The notes: generated by a model from the sequence alone, not told the origin. Positions 54,093 to 63,613 are shown, numbered from the stretch's first letter. The stretch is DNA of 64,000 nucleotides from Sinorhizobium sp. BG8 (GCF_016864555.1 NZ_CP044012.1:988501-1052500), one strand, 5' to 3'. Made by a program: numbers and translations.

Positions 54093-57000
54093 ATGACCGA
54101 GACCAAGGGTCCGACCCTCTACGATGTCACAGAAGACAAGAGCAGCTGTGGCGTGGGATTCATCACGCGCAAGGACGGCATGCAGACGCACGACGTGCTC
54201 AAGCGCGGCCACGAGGCACTCTGCGCTGTGCCGCATCGCGGCGGCATGTCTGCCGAGGGCGTCGGCGACGGAGCGGGCGTTTCGGTCGATCTATCGCTCT
54301 CCTTCTTCCGCGGGCTGACAGGGCGTGACGATCTGGAGCCCGGCCGGTTCGGCGTCGGCAATTTCTTCCTGCCGAGCGATGCCTCCCAGCACGGCCGCGC
54401 CGCGACGCTGATCGAGGAGGCGCTGGCCCAGCAGGGGTTCCTGCTCATCATGGTCCGCGACATTCCGGTCGACGACAATGCGATCCGCCCGGCGGCCGTC
54501 CGCCACCAGCTTCCGATCCGCCAGTGGATCTTCGGCGCGCCGGACGCGATTTCAACATCCGCCGAATTCGACTGGCGGATTCACAAGGCACTGCTTGCGA
54601 TCGAGGCGATCGCCTATACCGATCCTGATCTCGCCGGGCTCTATCCGGTGTCGCTCAGTGCCCGCACCCAGGTGCTCAAGGGCAGGCTGAACTCCAACGA
54701 GGTCATGCCATATTTCCGCGACCTCGTGGACCCGGCCCATGAAGTCCACACCATGTATTTCCACACCCGGTTCTCGACCAACACGGACCCCCATCCCTCC
54801 ATGGCCCAGCCGTTCCGGCTGATGGCGCATAACGGCGAGCTCAACACCGACAAGAAGAACCGCCTTTCCGAGGCTGCCGTGGCACTGGCCCGCAACTCGG
54901 CGATTGTCCGGCCCAAGGGCCAGTCCGACAGCTGCCGGCTAGACCAGACCCTGCAGAGCCGCGTCATGGAGGATGGGCTCGACCTCGTCACGTCAGTCGT
55001 CTCGATGATGCCGCCCGCCTGGGAGAACGACGATACGCTCTCCGAAGACGTCAAGGCGATGTTCGAGTATTTCTCGCTCTACGAAGAGAAGAACGACGGC
55101 CCTGCGGCGCTGATCTTCGGCAACGGCACGATCGTTGGCGCCCGTCTGGACCGCCTTGGCCTGAGGCCGCTGCGCACGGTCGAGACCGCCGACTATCTCT
55201 GCGTCATGTCGGAAGCCGGGCAGATCGCCTTCCCACCGGAAAGCGTTTTGCGACGCGGCCGCATCGAGGCCGGCGGCATGCTGTTTTTCGATCATGCCGA
55301 GGGCCGCTCCTGGTCGACGGTCGAGGCGCTCGAAATGCTCGCGGCGCGGCGCGACTACAAGAGCCTGCTCGCTGAAGCCCGCATCCTGCTCGAGGACTTG
55401 CCCGAGATCCCGGCCGAGAGCCAGGGGTCGCCGCTCCGCTACAATGGCGACCTCGAACGCCACCAGCGCTACGTCGCCTATTCCCATAACCAGGAAAGCT
55501 TCAAATTCCTGATGGACCCGATGCTCGCCACCGGCGCCGAGAAGATCTCGGCCATGGGCTACGGCAATGCCATCAACGCGCTCTCCGACCAGGAAGGCGG
55601 TGTCGCCAAGTACTTCTCGCAGCGCTTTGCCCAGGTGACCAACCCACCACTCGACTCGATCCGCGAGGCCGACGGCATGACGCTTCGCGTGGCGTTGGGC
55701 GCCAAGCCCAATAGCGGGGCGAGAGCGGCGCGGCAGATCGTCCTGCGCTCACCAATCCTCACCCATCTCGATATGCTGAAGATCCGCGAACAGCGCGACA
55801 CCCCCGTCCGCCGTTTTGAGATGCTTTTCAATCCGGTTCTGGGCAATCCGCACGCCAATGCGCAAGCACTCGAAGCGGCGATCGCTTCGCTCTGCGACGC
55901 CGTTGAGGCCTTCGCAGCCGAGGAAGGCGGCATTGCCGTCATCACCGACCGGCATGTAGCCCGCGATCGGGCGGCTCTGCCGATGATCATCGTCGTGTCG
56001 GCGCTCAACCAGCGCCTCATCGAAACAGGCTTGCGCCTGCGTGTGTCGCTGATTGCGGAAAGCGGGCAGATCTCGTCCTCGCATCATGTCGCCGCCGCGC
56101 TCGGCTTCGGCGCCTCGGCTGTCTATGCGCTCGGCGTGCAGTTCCGCGCCGAGGAGAAGTTCGGCGCCGAAGCCGACTATGCCTTCAAGCGCTTTGCCAA
56201 GGCGGCCGAAAAGTCTCTGATGAAGACCATGGGCAAGGTCGGCCTCTGCACCGCCGAGAGCTATATCGGCGGCGAGTTCTTCGAACCCAACTTCCTCGAC
56301 ACCAACGATCCGGTCCTCAAGCGCTATTTCCCGAATGTGAAGACACCCGTTGGCGGCGTGAACTTTGCCGTCATCGCGCAGGCGGTCGCCGACTGGCATG
56401 CCAAGGCGCTGACCGTGAAGGGCGAAAGCGACATCCCGCTTCTCGGCCTCTTCAAGGAGCGCGCCGAGGGCGCCGGCCATTCCTACGGCACGACCGCGGT
56501 CCGCGGCTTCGTCGACATGACCGAGGAGAAGATCGGCTTCGATCGGCCCGCCAGCGGCGATGACGGCCATGAATTCCTTCGTCTCCTGCCGCTCAACCGG
56601 CTGGAGGATGCCTTCGGCCTCAACGATGCTGCTTACTACAGCACCAGCTTCGACGCGCTCACGCCCGATGCTATCGACGGGTTCCAGATCACGCCGGGAT
56701 ATCGTGCCTTTGCGCGGATGATGTTGGAGGAGCGCGTTCGCCGCCCGGCCGCGCTGCGCGACGTCCTGGAGTTCCCGGCGGATGTATCCTTCTGCACCGC
56801 GCCCGAGGATTTCCGGCGCGAGATGGGGCGTTTCTCCCGCAAGGGCAACAATTCCTTCCTGATCCGCGGCCTTGCCTGCGAACAGCTGACTGCCGACCAG
56901 TTCAGGGTGCGGCTCGTCTCCGCCAATGGCGCCGACCTGGCCCGGCTGACCGCGCTCGGCCAGTCGCTCGTCATGCGCTTCGGCAAGGACATCGTCGGCC

Positions 57001-59588
57001 ATTGGCTTGAAGGCGGCGCGCTCATGGTGCAGGTCGCCGGCGAAGCGCTGGACTATCTGTCGCTCGTGCGTTCCGCGCCCGACAGCATTCCGCTGACCGC
57101 GGTGCAGAAGGCGAGCGAGATCACGCCGTTGCTTGCCTCCGGCGCCATGAGCCATGGCGCACTGGTGGCTCCGGCACATGAAGCGGTGGCCCATGGCACC
57201 AACATGGTCGGCGGCATGTCGAATTCCGGTGAAGGCGGCGAGCATCTTTCCCGCTATGGCACGATCCGTGCCTCGCGCATCAAGCAGTTCGCGTCCGGCC
57301 GCTTCGGTATCTGGGCCGGCTATCTCGCCGATCCGATGCTGGAGGAACTCGAGATCAAGATCGGCCAGGGCGCCAAGCCCGGCGAAGGTGGACAGCTGCC
57401 CGCACCAAAGGTCACCGTCGAGATCGCCGCGGCCCGCGGCGGCACGCCAGGCGTCGAGCTCGTCTCGCCGCCGCCGCACCACGACACCTATTCGATTGAG
57501 GACTTGGCGCAGCTGATCCACGACTGCAAGGCCGCCCGCGTCCGTGTCATCGTCAAGCTGGTCTCGTCCGAAGGCATTGGCACGATTGCCGTCGGTGTCG
57601 CCAAGGCGGGCGCCGATGTCATCAACGTCGCCGGCAACACTGGCGGTACTGGTGCCGCCGCCGTCACCAGCCTGAAATACACCGGCCGCGCCGCAGAAAT
57701 CGGCATTGCCGAAGTGCACCAGGCGCTCTCCATCAACGGCCTGCGCGACAAGGTCACGCTGCGCTGCTCCGGCGCCCACCAGACGGCGAGCGACGTGGTG
57801 AAGTCCGCGCTTCTCGGCGGCGACAGCTTCGAATTCGGCACCACGGCGCTGATGATGCTGAAGTGCGTCATGGCCAAGAACTGCAACATCAAGTGCCCGG
57901 CGGGTCTCACCACCAACCAGGAGGTCTTCGACGGCGATCCGCGCGCGCTGGCACAGTATCTCATGAACATAGCGCATGAGACGCGCGAGATCCTAGCCAG
58001 CATAGGCATGCCCTCGCTGCGCGCCGCGCGCGGCCGCGCCGATCTGCTGCACCTGCTCGACCACCCGGCGAGCGTCGGACAGCTCGATCTGCGTGGAATG
58101 CTGGCGGTCATCGACGAGGTAAAGATCGATAATCCGGTCTATATGGAGAAGGACTATGCCGTCGACGACGGCTTCATCGAACTCGTCCGCTCGGCGCTGA
58201 TAGACGGTCGGCGGGTATCGATCGAGCTCGGCGGCAACCGCTTCCTCAACAATTGCAACAAGAGCGTCGGCGGCCAGCTGGCGGTGGACATCGAACGTAT
58301 CCTCAACCACGAACTGACGACGGAACAGGCCAGCGCCCTGCCCGCAGTGCGACAGGATCATCGCGGGCGACGCTTCCTCGAACCCGGCAGCGTCCGCATC
58401 GCCACCTCGGGCTCGGCAGGTCAATCCTTTGGCGCGTTCTGCAACGACGGCATGGTGCTGCGCCATACCGGCACCTGCAACGACGGCGTCGGCAAGAGCG
58501 CCTGCGGCGGTACCATCGTCGTGCTGTCACCCGGCGGCGGCTCGGAGGAATCGGGCGGCAACGTGCTGATCGGCAACTTCGCCCTGTTCGGCGCCACCGG
58601 CGGCCGCACCTTCGTCGAGGGACAGGCGGGCGATCGCTTTGCCGTGCGCAATTCCGGCGCCACCGCCGTCATCGAGGGCGTGGGCGACTTCTGCTGCGAA
58701 TACATGACCAATGGCGTGGTGCTCAATCTCGGCAGCTTCGGCAAGGGCTTCGGCAACGGCATGAGCGGCGGCTTCGTCTACCAGTACGACCCCTATGGCG
58801 AACTGGAGAAGAAGGTCAGCCACGACTCGATCCTCATCGGCTCCATCACCGGCGACGACGAGATGGCGGCTGTCCATAACCAGGCCGTCCGACTGCTGCT
58901 GTCCTGGCATCTCGCCGAGACCGGCTCCGCCAAGGCGCGCTGGCTGCTCGAAAACTGGGAGAGCGAGCAGCACAATTTCGTGTTCGGCATGCCGCGCGCC
59001 TTGCTGCTCTACCAGGACTCGGACGCCATTCTGAGGGCCAAGGCCCGCAAGGAACTGGTCGAGGAACTGGCAACCGCGCTTGCCGGCCATCAGGTGCGCA
59101 AGTTCAAGCTCGCCTATCGCGACCGCAAGGCTGTCCTCAACGGCACCGTTCCGGGTTACGGCAAGACGGATACCGAGGAGATGTTTGCGCTCCTCAACAA
59201 CTACACCGTGCTGCTCATGGCCCAGGGCCTTGCCATGGCCCGCGTGCCGAACGCGCTCGGCCCCTCCGAGCCGGCAGTCCAGAAGGCCGTGCGCAACCTG
59301 ATCCTGACCGAAGACTTCGCGCTGATGAGCAAGCTGATGAAGCATGCCCGCGACGCGCTTGCCGGCCATAGCGACGAGCAGCTGGCCGTCTTGATCGCCG
59401 CGAAAAGGCTTGCCGACTACAAGGAGGCGCTCAGCCGCCGCAACACGCTCTCCATCGATAGCCCCGGCACCTATGGCTGGATCATCCACCGCCACCAGAG
59501 CAACCTCGACAAGATCGGCCGACTGCCGAGCTTCGAGGAACTGTTTGCCAAGCACGCCCTTTCCGACCTCGCCGTCGCCCGCAATTGA
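54093..59588 (+). CDS. Glutamate-synthase-like large protein with C-terminal extension
   Basis: This 1,831-aa protein has the full GltB order. It begins with a short propeptide ending before Cys19 (SSCGVGF) and a class II amidotransferase domain (VPHRGGMSAEGVGDGAGV). A central domain (about 430-750) and an FMN domain (SGAMSHGALVAPAHE, SNSGEGGEHLSRYGT, GEGGQLP, SPPPHHDTYSIEDLAQLI) follow. The last shared part is the GXGXG domain (SGSAGQSFGAFCND). Two things are unusual. The 3Fe-4S cysteines are C1258-x5-C1264-x3-C1268, not x5/x4. About 180 extra residues follow the GXGXG domain. No GltD gene follows; a CysJ-like diflavin reductase does, 8 nt later. It probably moves glutamine amide nitrogen to a 2-oxoacid, but the acceptor may not be 2-oxoglutarate. 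GGGGAG precedes ATG 54093; ATG 54087 is possible. Confidence 0.88.
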   Translation: MTETKGPTLYDVTEDKSSCGVGFITRKDGMQTHDVLKRGHEALCAVPHRGGMSAEGVGDGAGVSVDLSLSFFRGLTGRDDLEPGRFGVGNFFLPSDASQHGRAATLIEEALAQQGFLLIMVRDIPVDDNAIRPAAVRHQLPIRQWIFGAPDAISTSAEFDWRIHKALLAIEAIAYTDPDLAGLYPVSLSARTQVLKGRLNSNEVMPYFRDLVDPAHEVHTMYFHTRFSTNTDPHPSMAQPFRLMAHNGELNTDKKNRLSEAAVALARNSAIVRPKGQSDSCRLDQTLQSRVMEDGLDLVTSVVSMMPPAWENDDTLSEDVKAMFEYFSLYEEKNDGPAALIFGNGTIVGARLDRLGLRPLRTVETADYLCVMSEAGQIAFPPESVLRRGRIEAGGMLFFDHAEGRSWSTVEALEMLAARRDYKSLLAEARILLEDLPEIPAESQGSPLRYNGDLERHQRYVAYSHNQESFKFLMDPMLATGAEKISAMGYGNAINALSDQEGGVAKYFSQRFAQVTNPPLDSIREADGMTLRVALGAKPNSGARAARQIVLRSPILTHLDMLKIREQRDTPVRRFEMLFNPVLGNPHANAQALEAAIASLCDAVEAFAAEEGGIAVITDRHVARDRAALPMIIVVSALNQRLIETGLRLRVSLIAESGQISSSHHVAAALGFGASAVYALGVQFRAEEKFGAEADYAFKRFAKAAEKSLMKTMGKVGLCTAESYIGGEFFEPNFLDTNDPVLKRYFPNVKTPVGGVNFAVIAQAVADWHAKALTVKGESDIPLLGLFKERAEGAGHSYGTTAVRGFVDMTEEKIGFDRPASGDDGHEFLRLLPLNRLEDAFGLNDAAYYSTSFDALTPDAIDGFQITPGYRAFARMMLEERVRRPAALRDVLEFPADVSFCTAPEDFRREMGRFSRKGNNSFLIRGLACEQLTADQFRVRLVSANGADLARLTALGQSLVMRFGKDIVGHWLEGGALMVQVAGEALDYLSLVRSAPDSIPLTAVQKASEITPLLASGAMSHGALVAPAHEAVAHGTNMVGGMSNSGEGGEHLSRYGTIRASRIKQFASGRFGIWAGYLADPMLEELEIKIGQGAKPGEGGQLPAPKVTVEIAAARGGTPGVELVSPPPHHDTYSIEDLAQLIHDCKAARVRVIVKLVSSEGIGTIAVGVAKAGADVINVAGNTGGTGAAAVTSLKYTGRAAEIGIAEVHQALSINGLRDKVTLRCSGAHQTASDVVKSALLGGDSFEFGTTALMMLKCVMAKNCNIKCPAGLTTNQEVFDGDPRALAQYLMNIAHETREILASIGMPSLRAARGRADLLHLLDHPASVGQLDLRGMLAVIDEVKIDNPVYMEKDYAVDDGFIELVRSALIDGRRVSIELGGNRFLNNCNKSVGGQLAVDIERILNHELTTEQASALPAVRQDHRGRRFLEPGSVRIATSGSAGQSFGAFCNDGMVLRHTGTCNDGVGKSACGGTIVVLSPGGGSEESGGNVLIGNFALFGATGGRTFVEGQAGDRFAVRNSGATAVIEGVGDFCCEYMTNGVVLNLGSFGKGFGNGMSGGFVYQYDPYGELEKKVSHDSILIGSITGDDEMAAVHNQAVRLLLSWHLAETGSAKARWLLENWESEQHNFVFGMPRALLLYQDSDAILRAKARKELVEELATALAGHQVRKFKLAYRDRKAVLNGTVPGYGKTDTEEMFALLNNYTVLLMAQGLAMARVPNALGPSEPAVQKAVRNLILTEDFALMSKLMKHARDALAGHSDEQLAVLIAAKRLADYKEALSRRNTLSIDSPGTYGWIIHRHQSNLDKIGRLPSFEELFAKHALSDLAVARN

Positions 59589-59596
59589 GTAGAGCC

Positions 59597-61366
59597 ATGA
59601 AGATTCCCTACATCCCCGAAGACGCTCCCTTCAGCGGCGACCAGCGCGCCTGGCTGTCCGGTTTCCTTGCCGGCCTGCATTCCCGACTGTCCCTCGATGG
59701 CGAGGGCCCGGCAGTTGCCACGGCAACGCAGCAGAGGACCGCTTCGCCGCTCCATATCCTTTTTGGCAGCCAGACCGGCAATGCCGAGGGTGTGGCCATG
59801 GATGCCGCAAATGCGGCGCGCGCCGCAGGCATGCAGCCAGTCGTCGAGGCGCTCGACGATGTCGACCTCGCCCGCTTTGCGACGATGAAGCGCGTGCTGG
59901 TCGTGACCTCGACCTATGGCGAAGGTGAGATGCCCGACAACGCCCAGCTCTTCTGGGAAACGCTCGCATCGGACGACGCGCCACGGCTCGAAGCCATGCA
60001 CTTCGGCGTGCTGGCGCTCGGCGACACCGGCTATGACGGCTTCTGCCAGTCCGGCAAGCTGATCGACACCAGACTTGAACAGCTCGGCGCAACCCGCATG
60101 CTTGCCCGCGTCGACTGCGACGTCGACTACGAGAATGTCGCTTCCTCCTGGGTCAGCGACGCCATGCCGCTCGCCGCCGCAGTCAATGCCGGCGGGTCCG
60201 AACCGGCCCTCGCGGTCGCGCCGGAAACAGCACCTGCCCGCGAAAAATCGCCGTGGAACCGCAAGACGCCGTATCTATCAACCGTCACGGTCAACCGCAC
60301 GCTGTCCGGCACCGGTTCGGGCAAGGAGATCCGCCACTATGAGTTCGATCTCGGCGATAGCGGCATCGAATACGAGGCCGGCGACGCGCTCGGCGTCATG
60401 CCGGTCAACGATCCCGCCTTGGTCGATGCGATCCTCGCCCGGGTCGGCACGAACTCTGAGGCGTTGGTCGCCGGATTGGCGCGCCCGCTCGGCATCGAGC
60501 TTTCCACCGCCTTCGAAATCTCGACCCCCTCCCGCGAACTGATCGCGGGCGTCGAAAAGCGCGCCAACCACGAGGAATTGAGCCATGTCCTGCGCCATGG
60601 CGACAAGGAAGCGCTCGACGCCTGGCTCTGGAGCAAGGACATTCTCGACCTGCTGCTGCTCAATCCGTCGATGCCTGTCAGCGCCGAGGAATTCGTCGGC
60701 TGGCTGAAGCCGCTGCAGCACCGCGCCTACTCGATCTCCTCGAGCCCACTGGAAGCCAGGGGCAGCGTGCACCTAACCATCGCCAGCGTCCGCTATCACA
60801 GCCATGGCCGCATCCATGGCGGCGTCTGCTCGACCTATCTCGCCGACCGTGTGGCTGATGGCGGCAAGGCCGGCATCTTCGTCTCGCCCAACAAGGCCTT
60901 CCGCGTGCCCCAGGACAATGACGCGCCTGTCATCATGGTCGGCCCCGGCACCGGCATCGCGCCCTTCCGCGCCTTCCTGCAGGAGCGCCGGGCACGCGGT
61001 GCCAAGGGTCGCAACTGGCTGTTCTTCGGCGACCAGCACCGCGCTTCCGACTTCATCTACGAGGAGGAACTGGGCGCCATGAGCAATAACGGCACACTGA
61101 CCCGCCTGGATCTCGCCTTCTCTCGCGACCAGTCGGAAAAGATCTACGTCCAGACCCGCATGCGCGAGAACGGCAAGGCGCTCTATGCCTGGCTCGAGGA
61201 AGGCGGTCATTTCTACGTCTGCGGCGATGCGACCCGGATGGCCAAGGATGTCGACCAGGCGCTGCACGAGCTCGTTGCCAGCCACGGTGGCATGACGCCG
61301 GAGGAGGCCGGCAACTATGTCAACCGGCTAAAGCGCGAGAAGCGCTATCTCCGCGACGTTTACTGA
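59597..61366 (+). CDS. CysJ-like diflavin (FMN/FAD) NADPH reductase
   Basis: This 589-aa protein has the sulfite-reductase flavoprotein layout. The flavodoxin domain (about 50-190) has ILFGSQTGNAEG and STYGEGEMPDNA. The FAD domain has RAYSISSSPLEA and GGVCSTYLADR. The NADPH part has MVGPGTGIAPFRAFLQERR and FFGDQHRASDFIYEEEL, and the protein ends YLRDVY, as CysJ does. Such proteins pass NADPH electrons one at a time to a partner. No CysI hemoprotein gene is nearby. The gene starts 8 nt after the GltB-like stop, so its partner is probably that protein, in place of GltD. Confidence 0.88.
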   Translation: MKIPYIPEDAPFSGDQRAWLSGFLAGLHSRLSLDGEGPAVATATQQRTASPLHILFGSQTGNAEGVAMDAANAARAAGMQPVVEALDDVDLARFATMKRVLVVTSTYGEGEMPDNAQLFWETLASDDAPRLEAMHFGVLALGDTGYDGFCQSGKLIDTRLEQLGATRMLARVDCDVDYENVASSWVSDAMPLAAAVNAGGSEPALAVAPETAPAREKSPWNRKTPYLSTVTVNRTLSGTGSGKEIRHYEFDLGDSGIEYEAGDALGVMPVNDPALVDAILARVGTNSEALVAGLARPLGIELSTAFEISTPSRELIAGVEKRANHEELSHVLRHGDKEALDAWLWSKDILDLLLLNPSMPVSAEEFVGWLKPLQHRAYSISSSPLEARGSVHLTIASVRYHSHGRIHGGVCSTYLADRVADGGKAGIFVSPNKAFRVPQDNDAPVIMVGPGTGIAPFRAFLQERRARGAKGRNWLFFGDQHRASDFIYEEELGAMSNNGTLTRLDLAFSRDQSEKIYVQTRMRENGKALYAWLEEGGHFYVCGDATRMAKDVDQALHELVASHGGMTPEEAGNYVNRLKREKRYLRDVY

Positions 61367-61527
61367 GCAGCCTTCTGTTATCATCGATCGGCCAACCAAG
61401 GAGAGCTTGAACCAATTCGAACCGAAGGCAGGCGTTTCGAATGAGTATCAGCTCATGTCATTGTGTCTGACAGTGCCCGGTTCGTTTTCAAGGCGTCGAA
61501 GAGAGCGCGGAACGGTCGACGGGGATG

Positions 61528-61833
61528 CTATGCCCGTCGTCCCATGCCGCCTCGAACAAGCACTTTGTGGTAGGGCTGGGGCATTTTCACGATAGGCATT
61601 CCAGCCTCCAGACAGGCTGCAACAAAGGTTTCACGAGCCACTGCGACCGGGGTCGTCTTGAGCAAGGCGCCTCGACAGGCTCGCACGGCACGCTCGTACC
61701 CTTTCCCCTGCCTGACGGGCCATTCGTGTTCAAGAAAATCCAGGGCCTCATACACCGACGCGAACGTATGCTTGAGGCCACTTTGAAGGCATATCGTCAA
61801 CGGCGATGACCAGAGAATGTCTAAGTTGGGCAT
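61528..61833 (-). CDS. DUF982-family small protein
   Basis: This 101-aa protein has the DUF982 pattern common in rhizobia: VYEALDFLEHEWPVRQGKGY, ERAVRACRGALL and AVARETFVAACLEAGM. ATG 61833 follows GGAGG; the frame extends to 61845. No function is known for the family. It stands alone, convergent with the CysJ-like gene. Confidence 0.78.
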   Translation of the reverse strand: MPNLDILWSSPLTICLQSGLKHTFASVYEALDFLEHEWPVRQGKGYERAVRACRGALLKTTPVAVARETFVAACLEAGMPIVKMPQPYHKVLVRGGMGRRA

Positions 61834-62240
61834 TGCCACCTCCATAGGAGTTCACCCGGAATCTGAAACTCCGAAAGGTGGGCACTCGTTCCACGGACTG
61901 AGTGATTTATCCCGGCCAAAGCTCCATCTCAGGTTCGTACGGAAACGTCGGTGGCTCAAGAAAATGAGAGCGACGGAGATCGTTGCATCTCACTGTTGAA
62001 GCCCGCCGCTGCCCCGAGCCATGAGGGATGTGAAACTCGATGGCAGGCGCCCGCTCTGATCAGCCCCCCGCGCTTGCAATTCATTGGTACAGGGGCATCC
62101 GCCGCTGATAGAATGGGCATGGTAGTCGGGGACATTGGCGGCGACGTCATCCTTATGCACGCATGTCCACTGATCCGTTGCTGCAGCGACGAAATCACCG
62201 ATGACCTTGCGGCAGCTCCGAAGACAGGAGGGAAACGATC
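61834..62240. other. Intergenic region without a supported gene
   Basis: This 407-bp gap holds an open + strand frame (from 61951) with no RBS or recognisable features. The RBS of the cupin gene (ACAGGAGGGAAACG) lies at its end. No strong hairpin was seen. Confidence 0.5.
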
Positions 62241-62729
62241 ATGAGCGAGCATCCTCACGATGAAGCCGATCGATGGAGGCTGGGTGGCGTCAGGGTCATC
62301 AAAGGCGATCAACTTGACCCCAACACCCCGCAAACACCGGGCATGTTCCGCCAGGCGGCCATCAATCATGCTCGTGTCGGCGCGCAGAAGATCTGGGCCG
62401 GCACTGTAGCAATCGAACCGAACGCAAAGACGGGTGTCCATCATCACGGTGCACTGGAGAGCGTTATCTACGTGCTCAGGGGCAAGGCGCGCATGCGTTG
62501 GGGCGACCGGCTTGAGTATGTCGCGGAGGCCGGCCCCGGCGATTTCATCTACGTGCCACCCTATGTGCCCCATCAGGAAATCAACGCCGATCCGGACCAC
62601 TCGCTGGAATGCGTGCTGGTGCGCTCTGACAATGAGGCGGTCGTCGTCAACATTTTCGACGTTGATCCCGTGGAGCAGCCGGAAGAGGTCTATTGGGTTG
62701 ATCCCATTCACAAGCACCCGCATGAGTGA
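62241..62729 (+). CDS. Cupin-domain protein
   Basis: This 162-aa single-domain cupin has motif 1 (TGVHHHGALESVIYVLRGKA) with the His pair and Glu for metal binding. Motif 2 (PGDFIYVPPYVPHQE) carries the last His. AGGAGGG precedes the ATG. It is probably a metal-binding isomerase, lyase or oxygenase of small molecules; the sequence does not say which. It precedes the ArsR cassette but is separated from it by a promoter. Confidence 0.82.
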   Translation: MSEHPHDEADRWRLGGVRVIKGDQLDPNTPQTPGMFRQAAINHARVGAQKIWAGTVAIEPNAKTGVHHHGALESVIYVLRGKARMRWGDRLEYVAEAGPGDFIYVPPYVPHQEINADPDHSLECVLVRSDNEAVVVNIFDVDPVEQPEEVYWVDPIHKHPHE

Positions 62730-62753
62730 GTAAATAGGCCAAATCAAACAGCA

Positions 62754-62782
62754 TTGACTAATTGATTAGTATTTGCTATTTG
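62754..62782 (+). promoter_or_regulatory. Promoter with ArsR-type operator
   Basis: TTGACT (62754-62759) and TATTTG (62777-62782) are spaced 17 bp apart. The palindrome CTAATTGATTAG (62758-62769) overlaps the -35 and spacer. The ATG is only 8 nt after the -10 element, so the mRNA leader is very short or absent. Autorepression by the ArsR protein is inferred. Confidence 0.55.
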
Positions 62783-62790
62783 ATTTTTGC

Positions 62791-63120
62791 ATGATCGAGG
62801 CTGAAACCATAACCGCTGTCATGCGCGCCCTTGCCGATCCCACACGGCGGGCCGTTTACGAGCGCATCGTCAATTCAGACGAAATCACTGTCGTTGAATT
62901 GACCCGAGGCAGCAGCGTCACACAGGGCGCCATCTCCCAACATCTCAAGTCTCTGAAACAGGCCGGTCTTGTGACCGAGCGCCCTGAGGGTCGGAATGTC
63001 TTCTATCGTGCCCGGCCAGACGGTCTGGAGCCACTGGCCGACTGGATGAGCCACTATGGTCTCTTCTGGCGCGAACGCTTTGCCGATCTGAGAAACCTCT
63101 TGAAGGACATCGACCCATGA
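62791..63120 (+). CDS. ArsR-family transcription regulator
   Basis: This 109-aa winged-helix protein has RALADPTRRAVYERIV and the recognition part GAISQHLKSLKQAGLVTERPEG. It lacks Cys pairs for metal binding, which fits the non-metal ArsR regulators that sit with SRPBCC genes. It overlaps the next gene by ATGA. ATG 62791 is preferred; the frame is open to 62773. Confidence 0.87.
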   Translation: MIEAETITAVMRALADPTRRAVYERIVNSDEITVVELTRGSSVTQGAISQHLKSLKQAGLVTERPEGRNVFYRARPDGLEPLADWMSHYGLFWRERFADLRNLLKDIDP

Positions 63121-63596
63121 CCCAAGCGGTGAATCCGGAAACACACGCCATCGTCGTCGACGAAGTCTTCCCGCATGCGCCTGAGGTCATCTGGAAGGCC
63201 TTGACCAGCGGCGAGCTGATCGGTCGCTGGTTGATGGCGCCGAAGGGTTTCGAGCCCGTGGCTGGCAACCGTTTCACCTTTCAGACTACGCCTGCCGGCG
63301 AGTGGGACGGCACAATTCACTGCGAGGTCCTCGAGGTCGTGCCGAATGAACGACTGTCCTATGCCTGGAAAGGCGGCCATGAGGGCAATGAAGGTTATGG
63401 TTCGAAACTCGAAACAGTCGTCACCTTCGTTCTCTCCAGCACCGAAACAGGGACGCGCCTGCGCCTCGTTCATTCCGGCTTCGTGCTGCCGAAGAATGAT
63501 AGCGCCTACCGCAACATGAGCGAAGGCTGGAAGAAGGTGGTCAAGAGGCTCGATACCGTGGTCGCCGAGGAGGCGTCTACGCAAACGCTGCATTGA
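63117..63596 (+). CDS. SRPBCC (AHSA1-type) protein
   Basis: This 159-aa protein has the AHSA1/START-like fold pattern: VDEVFPHAPEVIWKALTSGE, GRWLMAPKGFEPVAGNRFTF, YAWKGGHEGN and GWKKVVKRLD at the end. It is usually co-encoded with an ArsR regulator and may bind a small hydrophobic ligand. It is coupled to arsR by ATGA overlap. No enzyme function is established. Confidence 0.87.
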   Translation: MTQAVNPETHAIVVDEVFPHAPEVIWKALTSGELIGRWLMAPKGFEPVAGNRFTFQTTPAGEWDGTIHCEVLEVVPNERLSYAWKGGHEGNEGYGSKLETVVTFVLSSTETGTRLRLVHSGFVLPKNDSAYRNMSEGWKKVVKRLDTVVAEEASTQTLH

Positions 63597-63613
63597 AGCT
63601 TTAGGAGGACGAC

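Noticed and set aside
55749-57977. 742-codon open frame on the - strand inside the GltB-like gene
   Set aside because: It lies fully antisense to a well-supported gene; such long antisense frames are common in GC-rich codon usage, and its translation shows no family pattern.
59597-61366. Assignment of the diflavin reductase as assimilatory sulfite reductase CysJ
   Set aside because: No cysI hemoprotein gene is adjacent and the gene is tightly coupled to a GltB-like gene; only the fold is called.
61951-62244. 97-codon + strand frame before the cupin gene
   Set aside because: It overlaps the cupin RBS and start and has no RBS of its own or family pattern.
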